Source: an uncultured Holophagaceae bacterium (GTDB lineage: Bacteria; Acidobacteriota; Holophagae; Holophagales; Holophagaceae). From it: DNA of 64,000 nt. The notes beneath the pieces are model-generated. The model saw only the letters and a program-made list of their open reading frames with translations. It was not told the DNA's origin and did no database searches. Below, piece after piece: positions 45,200 through 54,287 of this stretch (the first letter of the stretch is position 1; each line of letters begins with the position of its first letter). Location: the NCBI GenBank assembly GCA_903937385.1, contig CAIZZF010000001.1, forward strand, positions 1-64,000, written 5' to 3'. A program made the translations under genes and the position numbers.

Positions 45200-46765
45200 T
45201 TATCGGCGCCGGCGCTGGGAAGCTGGAGGAATCTTGAGCTCCTCCCGGTATTTGTTGACGGTGCGGCGGGCCACCTTGATGGCATCCCGCTCCAGCAGTC
45301 CGGCGATGGCCTCGTCGGACAGGGGCTTGGCAGGATCCTCAGCCTGCACGAGGGCCTTGATGCGGTGCTTGACCACGGTGGCCGAGATGTCTGTGTCCTT
45401 GGGCCGGGCCGAGAAGAAGTAGTTCAGGTCGAAGAGGCCCTGGGGCGTGTGGATGGTCTTGGCCTTCACCACGCGGCTGATGGTGCTTTCGTGGAAGCCC
45501 GTGGCCTCGGCGACGTCCCGCAGCACCATGGGCCGCAGGTACTCGATGCCGTGCTCGATGAACTCCTTCTGCAGGTCCACGATCTGGGCGGAGACGCGCA
45601 GGACGGTGCGGTTCCGGTCCTCCACGCCGCGGATGAAGTCCCGGGCGCTGCGGAAGCGCTCGCGGATGAAGTCCTTGTCGGACTTGGCCTCGCTGGAGGC
45701 CATGAAGCGCGGGTACTCGCCGTTGACCCGGAGCCGGGGCAGCCCCTCATCGTTGAGATAGACCTTCCAGTTGCCGTCTTCGCCCTTGAGCACCACCACG
45801 TCCGGCTTGACCACCCGCTCGCCCTCGGGGTCGAAGGCCCGGCCCGGCGAGGGGTTCAGGTGCTTCAGCTGGTCCATGGCATGGGCCAGCTCCTCCTCGG
45901 TGCAGCCCAGGGCCTTGCGGAGCTTCCCGCTGTCGCGCTGGGACAGCAGCACAGAGTAGTCCTGGATGATGCGCACGGCCAGGTCATCGGGCTCCGCCCC
46001 CGCATGGCGCAGCTGCAGCAGCAGGGACTCCTGCACGGTGTAGCAGCCCACTCCGGAGGGATCGAACTCCTGCAGCACCTCCACGGCGGCAAGCAGGTCT
46101 TCCAGGGAGACACCCAGATCCGCGGCGAGGCTCACAGGCGTGGCCTCCACGGAGGGTTGGTCGGGGTCGATGCGGAGGAACCCCTTGGGGTCCAGCCGGT
46201 CGATGAGGCGCTCCACCAGGGGCGCCCGGGGGTCCTCATGCTCCAGGGTCTCGTAGAGCTGGCCCACCAGGTGGTCCTGCAGGGACTCGAAGGCGCTGAG
46301 CCGGTCCTCCCAGGAGAGGCGGTCCTCGTCCGGCAGGTTGCTGGTGCGGGGCAGATCCTGGTCCCAGCTGTTCTCGGCGCCCAGTTCCGTCTCCTGGACC
46401 TGCGCCACGCCTTCCTCAGTGAATTTTTCCAGATCGCTTTCGGGGTTCATCTCACCTGCCGAGTCCAGCATCGGTCCCAGGTCGCTGATGTCCACCCCCT
46501 CGGGCAGATCCCCGCCGTCGGAGACCTGGTCCACCGGGGACTCGCCCAGGTCCGAGTCGCGGCCCTCCTCGATGGCCTCCAGGGTCGGGATGTCGTCGGC
46601 GTCCTCGGCCAGCTCCAGCAGGGGGTTCTCCTCCAGCTCCCGCTCGATGGTCTGGGACAGCTCCTGCAGGTTCATCTGCCAGAGCTTCAGCTTCAGCTGC
46701 ATGGCCGGGGTGAGGGCGAGGGTCTGGCTCTGGGCCAGCCGCTGGGAAAGGAAGGGGCCTGCCAT
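45200..46765 (-). CDS. rpoN: RNA polymerase sigma-54 factor
   Basis: The product has 521 residues. Region I is Gln/Leu-rich (QRLAQSQTLALTPAMQLKLKL), followed by an acidic region II, the core-binding region and a DNA-binding helix-turn-helix (VAEATGFHESTISRVVKAK). The C-terminus has the RpoN box ARRTVNKYREELKIPPASQR. Sigma-54 promoters (TGGC-N7-TGC) require AAA+ activators, none of which is encoded here. It overlaps the lptB stop by one base. Confidence 0.96.
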   Translation of the reverse strand: MAGPFLSQRLAQSQTLALTPAMQLKLKLWQMNLQELSQTIERELEENPLLELAEDADDIPTLEAIEEGRDSDLGESPVDQVSDGGDLPEGVDISDLGPMLDSAGEMNPESDLEKFTEEGVAQVQETELGAENSWDQDLPRTSNLPDEDRLSWEDRLSAFESLQDHLVGQLYETLEHEDPRAPLVERLIDRLDPKGFLRIDPDQPSVEATPVSLAADLGVSLEDLLAAVEVLQEFDPSGVGCYTVQESLLLQLRHAGAEPDDLAVRIIQDYSVLLSQRDSGKLRKALGCTEEELAHAMDQLKHLNPSPGRAFDPEGERVVKPDVVVLKGEDGNWKVYLNDEGLPRLRVNGEYPRFMASSEAKSDKDFIRERFRSARDFIRGVEDRNRTVLRVSAQIVDLQKEFIEHGIEYLRPMVLRDVAEATGFHESTISRVVKAKTIHTPQGLFDLNYFFSARPKDTDISATVVKHRIKALVQAEDPAKPLSDEAIAGLLERDAIKVARRTVNKYREELKIPPASQRRRR

Positions 46766-47502
46766 CAGTCCAACCTGAACCGATCGCCCAGGTAGACCCG
46801 ACGGATGTCGGGGTCCTCTGCGATCTCACTGGGCAAGCCGTTCTTCATGATCATCCCGTCCGCCAAGATATAGGCCCGGTCGGCGATCTGCAAGGTCTCC
46901 CGGACGTTGTGGTCCGTGATAAGTACGCCGATGCCCCGGGCCTTCAGGTCCCCGATCAGGCCCTGGATTTCGAGCACGGATTTGGGGTCCACGCCGGCGA
47001 ACGGCTCATCCAGAAGCATGATGCGGGGTTCGGTCACCAGCGCCCGCGCCAGCTCGCAGCGCCGCCGCTCCCCGCCGGAGAGGCTCATGCCCAGGGTGTC
47101 GCGCACCTTCTCGAGGTGGAAGTCCGCCAGCAGCCGCTCGCAGCGTTCCTTCTGCTCGGCCTTGGGGATGGGCTGCAGCTCCCCCAGCGCCATGAGGTTC
47201 TCCCACACGGTGAGCCCCCGGAAGACGCTCGATTCCTGGGCCAGGTAGCCGATGCCGAGCCGCGCCCGGCGGTGCATGGGCAGGGCCGTCACATCCTGGC
47301 CGAGCCAGCGGATGCCCCCCCGGTCCGGGGCCTCCACCCCGACCACCATGTAGAACGTCGTGGTCTTGCCGGCGCCGTTGGGACCGAGCAGGCCCACGAC
47401 CTCGCCCGTGCCCACGCAGAGGCTGACGTCCCGCACCACGGTGCGGTCGCCATAGCGCTTCTGGAGGTTCACGGCCTCGAGACACGGAGGTTGATCGGTC
47501 AT
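46765..47502 (-). CDS. lptB: LPS export ABC transporter ATP-binding protein
   Basis: The product has 245 residues. ABC motifs: Walker A GLLGPNGAGKTTTFYM, Q-loop YLAQESSVF, signature MSLSGGERRRCELARAL, Walker B RIMLLDEPFAGVDP, and H-loop LITDHNVRETL. The EPFAGVDP and DHNVRETL blocks are diagnostic of LptB. LptB powers LPS extraction by LptFG. ATG 47502 is chosen; a GTG six codons upstream is possible. Its companion lptC/lptA-like gene lies beyond the BNR gene. Confidence 0.95.
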   Translation of the reverse strand: MTDQPPCLEAVNLQKRYGDRTVVRDVSLCVGTGEVVGLLGPNGAGKTTTFYMVVGVEAPDRGGIRWLGQDVTALPMHRRARLGIGYLAQESSVFRGLTVWENLMALGELQPIPKAEQKERCERLLADFHLEKVRDTLGMSLSGGERRRCELARALVTEPRIMLLDEPFAGVDPKSVLEIQGLIGDLKARGIGVLITDHNVRETLQIADRAYILADGMIMKNGLPSEIAEDPDIRRVYLGDRFRLD

Positions 47503-47537
47503 GGCTCTATCAGAACACACTGCCCGGCGGATGGCCC

Positions 47538-50500
47538 CTACCGGACCACCCGGCCCGGCGTGTAGGGGGCATGGGCGGCCTCAAGGGCATCCTCCAGGAC
47601 CTTGAGGGTCGCCAGGGCCGCATCGAACCGGCCGCTGAGCGCCTTCAGGCCCTCCTCCGCCCAGGCCAGATCCTGGCGCTGGGAGGCCGTGGGCAGCTGG
47701 GTGGTGCCCCAGACGCTGTCGGTGACTTCCTGGATCCGGCCGAGGATGCCGGGGCCCGTGGGTTCCTGGCGCGCAGCGACGGTTGCGTCACCCTTCAGCA
47801 GGTCGCCCAGGTCTTTCAACTCAAAGCTCAGCAGGCGCGCTTTCTCCAGCAGGCTCGCATCGACGGCCGGAGTCTCAAGGAGGGCCTTGCGCACGTGGTC
47901 CACCCGGTTCCGGGCCTCGCCAAGGCTCTCGCCAATGCCCTGCGCCCGGCGCTGGGCCTCGCCCATGCGGGCGCAGAAGGCGCTGAACTCCGTCCACTGG
48001 GCGGGCGTGAGCCGGTCCGCGTCCAGGGGCTTGACCTCGAAGGTCACGGGGCCCGCCACGGGCTTCAGCACCCCGTCGACCTGGAGGGCCAGGCTGACCT
48101 GGTAGCGGCCGGGGACAGCCAGGGCGCCGTGGGCGCCGTAGTCCCAGGGATCCCGCTCGTCGGCCACCTTCAGCCGGATGGGCGCGGGGCTGGGGAGGCG
48201 CAGGTCCCAGGCCAGCCGGTGCAGACCCGCCCCGGCCTTGCCGCTGATGCGGCGGAGGACCTGGCCGTCGGCGGCGCTGATGGTCAGGACGGCCGCGGGC
48301 TTCTGCTCCCGGTCCTCGGCCCGCAGGGCGTCCCAGGACGGCATGACCAGATCCTTGCCCGCCTTGACGGCCTCCTTCTCCTGGGCCTGGCGCTGCTCCT
48401 TCTTCGTCTTGGGCTCGGTCTTCACGTGGTAGGTGAAGACCGCGCCGAAGGGCGGGTTGGGGGACAGGAACAGCGAGTCTCCCTGGAAGGACGTCCCGGG
48501 GCCACCGAAGGGCACGGCGGGTATGTAGGCCAGGGCGGGCCGCAGCCCGAAGAGGTGGGCCTCGCGGTCCAGGTCCTCGGCCTTCGCCTCGCGGAGAGGG
48601 GTCAGGTCATCCAGGACGTAGAAGCCGCGGCCGAAGGTGGCCACGACCAGGTCCCCTTCCCGGGCCTGGATGGCCAGGTCCTTCACAGCGATGGTCGGCA
48701 GGTCCTTGAACCGGGACCAGACCTTGCCCGCGTCCAGGCTGAAGTAGAGGCCGAACTCCGTGCCGCAGTAGAGCAGGCCCTCCCGGGCCGGATCCTCCCG
48801 GACGGTGTAGACGCTGCCGCGCTCGGGCAGGCCGGCCCCCAGGGACTCCCAGGTGCGGCCGCGATCCCGGGAGCGCAGCAGGTAGGGCTTGAAGTCCCCG
48901 ACCTTGTGGTTGTCGAAGGCAGCGTAGACCGTGCCGACCTGGTGCGGGCTGGCGGCGAGGCAGGAGACATAGGTCTGATCCGGCACGCCGGGGAAGCGGT
49001 CCAGCTTGCGCCAGGCCTGCCCGCCGTCCTCGCTGGTCTGCAGGAGGCCGTCATCGGTGCCCACGTAGAGCAGCCCCTCGGCCTTGGGACTCTCGGCCAA
49101 GGCCACGATGTTACCGAAGAAGCTGGTGGAGGTATTGCGTGCAACTGCATCCACGCTTTGAACTTTGTCCATGAGCTTCATGCGACTCCGGTCGAGGCGG
49201 CGGGTCAGGTCCGGGCTCACGACCTTCCAGCTGTCGCCCCGGTCATCGGTGCGGAAGAGCTTCTGCGCAGCGAAGTAGAGCCGCTTGCTGCTGTGGGGGC
49301 TGAGCAGCAGCGGGGCATCCCAGTTCCACTTGAAGGGCTCCTCCCCGGGGGCCGGCTGGGGCACGATCGACACCCCTTCGCCCGTGCGCCGGTCGAAGCG
49401 GGCCAGGCCGCCGTACTGGCTCTCGGAGTAGACCGTGTTGGGGTCCGTGGGATCCACCTGGGTGTAGAAGCCGTCCCCGCCCCGGGTCACGAACCAGTCG
49501 AAGCCCGTGGCGCCATGCAGGTTCCGGGTGCGGCTGGGGCCTCCCATGCTGAAGTTGTCCTGGGTGCCGCCGTAGATGGTGTAGAAGGGCCGCGCTTCGT
49601 CCACCGCGACGCGGTAGTACTGGATGATCGGCAGGTTGGCCTTGTATTCCCAGGTGGCGCCCCGGTCCCGGCTCTCGTAGACGCCGCCGTCACAGCCCGA
49701 GACCAGGCGGTCGGTGTTCGCGGGGTCGATCCAGAGGGCGTGGTTGTCCACGTGCTTGGACTTCTCGCCCACCCGCCGCCAGGTCTTGCCGCCGTCCTCG
49801 GTCACCTGCATCCAGGTGTCCATGCTGTAGACCCGCTGGGGCTCCTTAGGATCGCAGATGAGCTCCTGGTAGTACTGGGCGCTGCCGCTCACCTGCTCGT
49901 TGCGCCGCTCCCAGTTCCGCCCCCCGTCCGTGCTGCGGAAGAAGCCGCCGGCCTTGTTGGCCGCCTCAATGGTGGCGTAGACCGTATCCGGCGCTCCGGC
50001 CGGGACGGCCAGGCCGATGCGGCCCAGGTCGTCCTTGGGCAGCCCCTCCTCCAGGCGGGTCCAGGTCTGGCCGCCGTCCGTGCTCTTGTGGATGCCGCTG
50101 CCGGGGCCGCCGTCCACCATGCCCCACACGTGGCGGCGGCGCTGGTAGGTGGCGGCGTAGAGCACCTCGGGATTCCGGGGGTCCAGGACCACGTCCGTGA
50201 CGCCCGTGTGGGCATCGACCGTGAGCACGGCCTTCCAGGTCTTCCCCCCATCGGTGGTCTTGTAGAGCCCCCGGTCGCCGCCTTCCTTCCAGAGCGGTCC
50301 CTGGGCGGCCACGAAGACCACCTTGCTGTCCCGCGGATCCACCAGGATCTTGGCGATGTGCTCGCTGGCCTTGAGGCCCAGGTTCTCCCAGTGCTGGCCA
50401 CCGTCCAGGCTGCGGTAGACGCCGTCGCCGTAGGCCACCGAGCGCTGGCTATTGTTCTCGCCGGTGCCCACCCAGACCACGTTGGAGTCCCGGGGATCGA

Positions 50501-50801
50501 CGGTGACGCAGCCGATGGAGAAGGAGGCCTCCTTGTCGAAGACCGGCTTCCAGGTGGTGCCCGCGTTCACGGTCTTCCAGAGGCCACCCGAGGCCGCAGC
50601 CACGAACCAGGTGTCTGTCCGGCGCGGATCCACGGCGATGTCCCCCACCCGCCCCGAGGTGACCGCCGGGCCGATGCTGCGCAGGGGCAGCGCCGCCAGG
50701 GGCGAGCCTTTGGCCTCGTCCTTGTCGCCAGGCGCCACGGCGACCAGGGGCGCGACAGCCAGAAGCAGGGCCAGGAGCGGGAGCGAGTGGAACCGGGGCA
50801 T
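47538..50801 (-). CDS. Large secreted BNR/Asp-box repeat (sialidase/VPS10-like propeller) protein
   Basis: The product has 1087 residues with a signal peptide (LPLLALLLAVAPLVAVA). About ten Asp-box motifs of the form S-x-D-G-G-x-x-W are seen between residues 70 and 700 (for example STDGGQTWTRL, TTDGGKTWKAV, SEDGGQAWRKL), giving one or two beta-propellers. The C-terminal 350 residues include a beta-sandwich-like part (AVLTISAADGQVLRRISGKA) and a helical tail. Such proteins are common in Acidobacteria-like and Bacteroidetes genomes; whether it hydrolyses glycans is not known. It separates lptC/A from lptB. Confidence 0.85.
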   Translation of the reverse strand: MPRFHSLPLLALLLAVAPLVAVAPGDKDEAKGSPLAALPLRSIGPAVTSGRVGDIAVDPRRTDTWFVAAASGGLWKTVNAGTTWKPVFDKEASFSIGCVTVDPRDSNVVWVGTGENNSQRSVAYGDGVYRSLDGGQHWENLGLKASEHIAKILVDPRDSKVVFVAAQGPLWKEGGDRGLYKTTDGGKTWKAVLTVDAHTGVTDVVLDPRNPEVLYAATYQRRRHVWGMVDGGPGSGIHKSTDGGQTWTRLEEGLPKDDLGRIGLAVPAGAPDTVYATIEAANKAGGFFRSTDGGRNWERRNEQVSGSAQYYQELICDPKEPQRVYSMDTWMQVTEDGGKTWRRVGEKSKHVDNHALWIDPANTDRLVSGCDGGVYESRDRGATWEYKANLPIIQYYRVAVDEARPFYTIYGGTQDNFSMGGPSRTRNLHGATGFDWFVTRGGDGFYTQVDPTDPNTVYSESQYGGLARFDRRTGEGVSIVPQPAPGEEPFKWNWDAPLLLSPHSSKRLYFAAQKLFRTDDRGDSWKVVSPDLTRRLDRSRMKLMDKVQSVDAVARNTSTSFFGNIVALAESPKAEGLLYVGTDDGLLQTSEDGGQAWRKLDRFPGVPDQTYVSCLAASPHQVGTVYAAFDNHKVGDFKPYLLRSRDRGRTWESLGAGLPERGSVYTVREDPAREGLLYCGTEFGLYFSLDAGKVWSRFKDLPTIAVKDLAIQAREGDLVVATFGRGFYVLDDLTPLREAKAEDLDREAHLFGLRPALAYIPAVPFGGPGTSFQGDSLFLSPNPPFGAVFTYHVKTEPKTKKEQRQAQEKEAVKAGKDLVMPSWDALRAEDREQKPAAVLTISAADGQVLRRISGKAGAGLHRLAWDLRLPSPAPIRLKVADERDPWDYGAHGALAVPGRYQVSLALQVDGVLKPVAGPVTFEVKPLDADRLTPAQWTEFSAFCARMGEAQRRAQGIGESLGEARNRVDHVRKALLETPAVDASLLEKARLLSFELKDLGDLLKGDATVAARQEPTGPGILGRIQEVTDSVWGTTQLPTASQRQDLAWAEEGLKALSGRFDAALATLKVLEDALEAAHAPYTPGRVVR

Positions 50802-50873
50802 GGTGCCTCCTATTACGATGGAACCACCATCATGCCCGAGATCAATGCCCCTTCAAGGCAACTCTGCGGGCCG

Positions 50874-52622
50874 TTACCAACCGGAGCCGGTGCCCTTGCC
50901 GCGTACCCGCCCCTGCCACTTCACGGACTGCGGGCCAGGTTCCAGCTCCAGTGCCTCGCCCTGCCCTTCGCCCAGCCGGCCGCGCAGCGTCACCGCGCCC
51001 TGAGCCTGCACGAGCTTCACCGAGCGGTCTGCGCCGACGGTGACCGTCACCGTGTCCGCCGCCAGCCGCCAGCCCTGGCCCTGGCACTCCACGTTGCCGC
51101 TGAGGACGATCTTCTGGGCCTCGCTCTGGCCCCGCTCGGCCCGCAGGACCAGGTCCCCGTCCGCGGCGGCCAGGGTGCCGCTGAGGCCCTCCGGGAAGGT
51201 GACTACCTCGCCCCGGCGCACGATGCGCGGCCCCGAGAGCCGCTCCCGCAGGCGGCTCCAGGCTGCCGGGCGGCCCGTGAGCGTCCAGAGCGCGTCCTCC
51301 CAGACCAGCCGGGCGCCCCGCACGCTGCCTCCGGTGAAGAGGTTCACCTGCACGGGCCCCTCGATGGTCCAGACGCGGGGATCGCCCTGCCCGCCCCCGC
51401 CCGTGAAGGTGCCGTCCTCGCCGCGCCCAAACACGGGGCTCTGGAGCTTCCAGCGGCGGGTGGCGCGCTCCACCTCGATGCGCGGAGAGGAGAGGCTGCG
51501 ACGCCCCCAGGTGAGCACGGCCTGGCCCTCGGCCACGGCATGACCCACGGCCAGGTTGTCCGGCAGGTCCCACCCCGCCGCCTCCCGCATCAGCACCCGG
51601 GGGGCCCGCAGGACCAGCCGCTGGCCGTCCACAGGCTGATCCCAGACCACACTGCCCTCGAGGCGCAGACCCGCGGGTGTCCAGCGCGCGCCCTCGGTGC
51701 TGAGCTGTTCCTCGCCGGTGGATACTGCCCGGCGGGCCCGGAAGTGCCGGAACTCCACCTGCTGGAACGTGGCGCCAGGCGCCGGCCGGGGGGCCACGCC
51801 GCCCTGGGCGTCGCCGTGCCAGCCATCGCTGCGCTGGAAGGCCAGGGGCCCGGGCCAGCTCACCTGCTCCGGCGTAAGATCCGCCACACTGGCCTGCAAG
51901 GAGCCCTCGCTCAGGGTGGCCTTGACGCCCTCCAGGTGGCCCGTGAGGAAGCCCGGCGTGGCCCAGAGGCGGTCAGCGTCCATGCTGCGGAGGGTGGCCG
52001 GAGTGGCCCGGTCCGGGGGCGCCTGCCAGCGCACGGGACCACGCTCTACCCGGAGGCGGCCATCGGCTTCGCGCCGCCAGCCCGTGGGCAGGTTCCAGAC
52101 GCCCTGCGCCGAGCCTTCGAGGGACTCCCAGCGCAGGGGCGCCAGGCCCTCCCACTCGCCGCCGGTCCACCGCAGCGCCGGACCTTCGCCTTCGATGCGG
52201 CCCTTGCCGAGGGGGGTGGTGGTCCCGGGCTGGGCCACCCCCAGCTCCATGGGGGCCTGCAGCGTCCACACTCCGGCCTGGCGCCGCGCCTTGGGCGAGA
52301 GCAGGCGCCACTGCCCAGCCGGCTCGTCGAGGCGGCCTCGCACTTGGTCCAGGAGCAGGTCATCCTCGGTGCCCGTGATGGTCTTGTAGGCGAGTACCAT
52401 ACGGTTCGGCCCGAGCTGCTCCGTCAGGGTTCCGATGCTGCCGAGGGTGCCCTCGCCAAAGAGCGGATCGCCACCGCTGGTGCGGCCCGGCATGCCGTCC
52501 ACGCCCTGCACCAGGAACTGGGCGGTCACCACCAGGGTGCCCGCGACCAGGGCCCAGCCCAGCCCCCGCCACAGGGGATGCCGCGCGGGCGGGACCGCCT
52601 GGAGCAGGCTGTGGAGGCTCAT
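50874..52622 (-). CDS. LptC/LptA-like LPS transport protein (OstA-like C-terminus)
   Basis: The product has 582 residues. A membrane helix near the N-terminus (about 19-42, GLGWALVAGTLVVTAQFLVQGV) is followed by a long beta-rich region. The C-terminal 110 residues carry OstA/LptA-type repeats (GTLAAADGDLVLRAERGQS, KIVLSGNVECQGQGWRLAAD, VQAQGAVTLRGRLGEGQGE). This suggests one protein combining LptC-like anchoring and LptA-like bridging. It overlaps recJ by four bases and sits two genes from lptB. The family call is based on C-terminal motifs and context. Confidence 0.75.
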   Translation of the reverse strand: MSLHSLLQAVPPARHPLWRGLGWALVAGTLVVTAQFLVQGVDGMPGRTSGGDPLFGEGTLGSIGTLTEQLGPNRMVLAYKTITGTEDDLLLDQVRGRLDEPAGQWRLLSPKARRQAGVWTLQAPMELGVAQPGTTTPLGKGRIEGEGPALRWTGGEWEGLAPLRWESLEGSAQGVWNLPTGWRREADGRLRVERGPVRWQAPPDRATPATLRSMDADRLWATPGFLTGHLEGVKATLSEGSLQASVADLTPEQVSWPGPLAFQRSDGWHGDAQGGVAPRPAPGATFQQVEFRHFRARRAVSTGEEQLSTEGARWTPAGLRLEGSVVWDQPVDGQRLVLRAPRVLMREAAGWDLPDNLAVGHAVAEGQAVLTWGRRSLSSPRIEVERATRRWKLQSPVFGRGEDGTFTGGGGQGDPRVWTIEGPVQVNLFTGGSVRGARLVWEDALWTLTGRPAAWSRLRERLSGPRIVRRGEVVTFPEGLSGTLAAADGDLVLRAERGQSEAQKIVLSGNVECQGQGWRLAADTVTVTVGADRSVKLVQAQGAVTLRGRLGEGQGEALELEPGPQSVKWQGRVRGKGTGSGW

Positions 52623-54286
52623 GGCGCCGCCTCCGCCAGGGGCGTGTCCACCAGCCAGGAGCGACCCCAGCGGTCACTGTCCTGGGGCGTGGCGGCCAGG
52701 CACAGGCGGTCGCCTGGACGGGGCTGCTCCGGGCGGCCTTCGCCTGCGAACCAGGTGACCGAACCCTTCACGCCGGACAGCCCGAGCCGCCAGTGATCGG
52801 CGCTGAACACCACCGACTTCTCCACGACCCCCTCCAGGCGCGCCAGCACCGGAGCGAAGCCCTGGCCGAAGGGCTCCAGCCGGGCCAAGGAGCCGTCCGC
52901 CCCCAGCTCCGCGGGCCCCCCATCCAGCAGCAGGGGCGGCAGCTCGCGACCCACGGCCTGCTCGGCGGCACCGCGCTGGAGGGCCGAGCGCACAAAGGCG
53001 AACCGGGCGGCCTCGAAGCTGAGCCCCGCTGCAACCTTGTGGCCGCCGCCGCCCAGGGTGAAGGGCTGCGCCAGGGCCAGCAGCGCCCCCAGGTCATAGC
53101 CTTCCGGGGCCCGGAGACTGCAGTGAGCCACGCCGTCCACCACCGTGCAGACCCCGGCGGGTCGACCCGTGGCGCGCATGCGGTGGCCTGCCACGATGCC
53201 GATGACGCCCTTGTGGGCCGTGGGGTCCAGCACCAAGTCGAAAGCCTCGTCGCCCGGGGGCGGCAGCTGGCGGGTCAGGGCCTGCTGGGTGGCGCGGCGC
53301 TCGGCGTTCAGGGCCTCCACCCGCACCATCAGGGTCGCGGCTTCGTCGGCATCCCGGGTGAGCAGCAGGCGCACCGCATCCTCAGCCCCGCCCATGCGGC
53401 CCACGGCATTGAGCCGCGGCCCCACGCCGAAGGCGATGTCCTGGGCGCCGATCACGCCCTCCTTCTTTGCGGCCCGCAGCAGCGCCGCCAGACCAGGGCC
53501 GTTCCGTTGGCCCAGGGCATCCAGCCCCCGGCGCACCAGCAGAGCGTTCTCATCGACCAGGGGCATCATGTCGGAAACCGTGCCGATGGCCACCAGCTTG
53601 AGCAGGCCGTCCAGGAAGGCCGCGTCGGCGCCCTCGGGCGTGGGCACCGCCCCGAGCAGGGCCTGGGCCAGCTTGAAGGCCACGCCCACCCCCGCGAGGT
53701 AGGGGTTTGCGTAGCCGTCCAGGTGGGGATGCACCACGGCGCAGGCCGGGGGCAGCTCCGCGCCCAGGGCGTGGTGATCCGTGATGACCCACTCCAGGCC
53801 CAGCTCCGCGCTGGCCCGGACTTCCTCCAGGCTGCGCACGCCGCAGTCCACGGAGATGAGCAGGCCCGGATCGCGGCTGGCCTTCAGCTCCTGGATGCAG
53901 TCCAGGTGCAGACCGTAGCCGTCCGAGAAGCGGTTGGGGATGAAGAACGAGGCCTCCGCCCCCAGCTTCTCCAGGGTGCGCACCAGCAGGGCCGTGGCGG
54001 TGACGCCGTCCACGTCGTAGTCCCCGTAGACCACGATGCGCTCGCGGGCCGCGATGGCCCGGCGGATGCGGGCCACGGCCGCGTCCACGCCCGGCAGCAG
54101 GTGGGGATCGGTGCTGCGGGTCCAGGCCGGATCGAGCCGCCAGGCCAGGGCCTCCGGCCGGTCGACGCCGCGCAGCCAAGCCAGCCGCGCCAGCCGGGGG
54201 TCCAGGCCGCAGGCCTCGCCCAGGCTTCGCCAGGGCGCCAGTCCCGCCGGAAGCTCCCGGCGGAGGCGCCAGAGCTTCGCGCCCAT
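52619..54286 (-). CDS. recJ: Single-stranded-DNA-specific exonuclease RecJ
   Basis: The product has 555 residues. The DHH phosphoesterase motifs are present: VVYGDYDVDGVTATALL (motif I), VDCGVRSLEEV, ITDHHALGAELPP (DHH) and the distal DHHA1 region FTLGGGGHKVAAGLSF. RecJ degrades 5' single-stranded ends in recombination and mismatch repair. It is one base from accA upstream and overlaps the LptC/A-like gene downstream. Confidence 0.95.
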   Translation of the reverse strand: MGAKLWRLRRELPAGLAPWRSLGEACGLDPRLARLAWLRGVDRPEALAWRLDPAWTRSTDPHLLPGVDAAVARIRRAIAARERIVVYGDYDVDGVTATALLVRTLEKLGAEASFFIPNRFSDGYGLHLDCIQELKASRDPGLLISVDCGVRSLEEVRASAELGLEWVITDHHALGAELPPACAVVHPHLDGYANPYLAGVGVAFKLAQALLGAVPTPEGADAAFLDGLLKLVAIGTVSDMMPLVDENALLVRRGLDALGQRNGPGLAALLRAAKKEGVIGAQDIAFGVGPRLNAVGRMGGAEDAVRLLLTRDADEAATLMVRVEALNAERRATQQALTRQLPPPGDEAFDLVLDPTAHKGVIGIVAGHRMRATGRPAGVCTVVDGVAHCSLRAPEGYDLGALLALAQPFTLGGGGHKVAAGLSFEAARFAFVRSALQRGAAEQAVGRELPPLLLDGGPAELGADGSLARLEPFGQGFAPVLARLEGVVEKSVVFSADHWRLGLSGVKGSVTWFAGEGRPEQPRPGDRLCLAATPQDSDRWGRSWLVDTPLAEAAP

Positions 54287-54287
54287 C

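Noticed and set aside
47571-52796. A 1741-codon open frame on the plus strand opposite the BNR and LptC/A genes
   Set aside because: It mirrors two well-supported minus-strand genes; the translation has low-complexity Gly/Ala/Leu/Gln composition and no domain. Long antisense frames are expected at this GC content.
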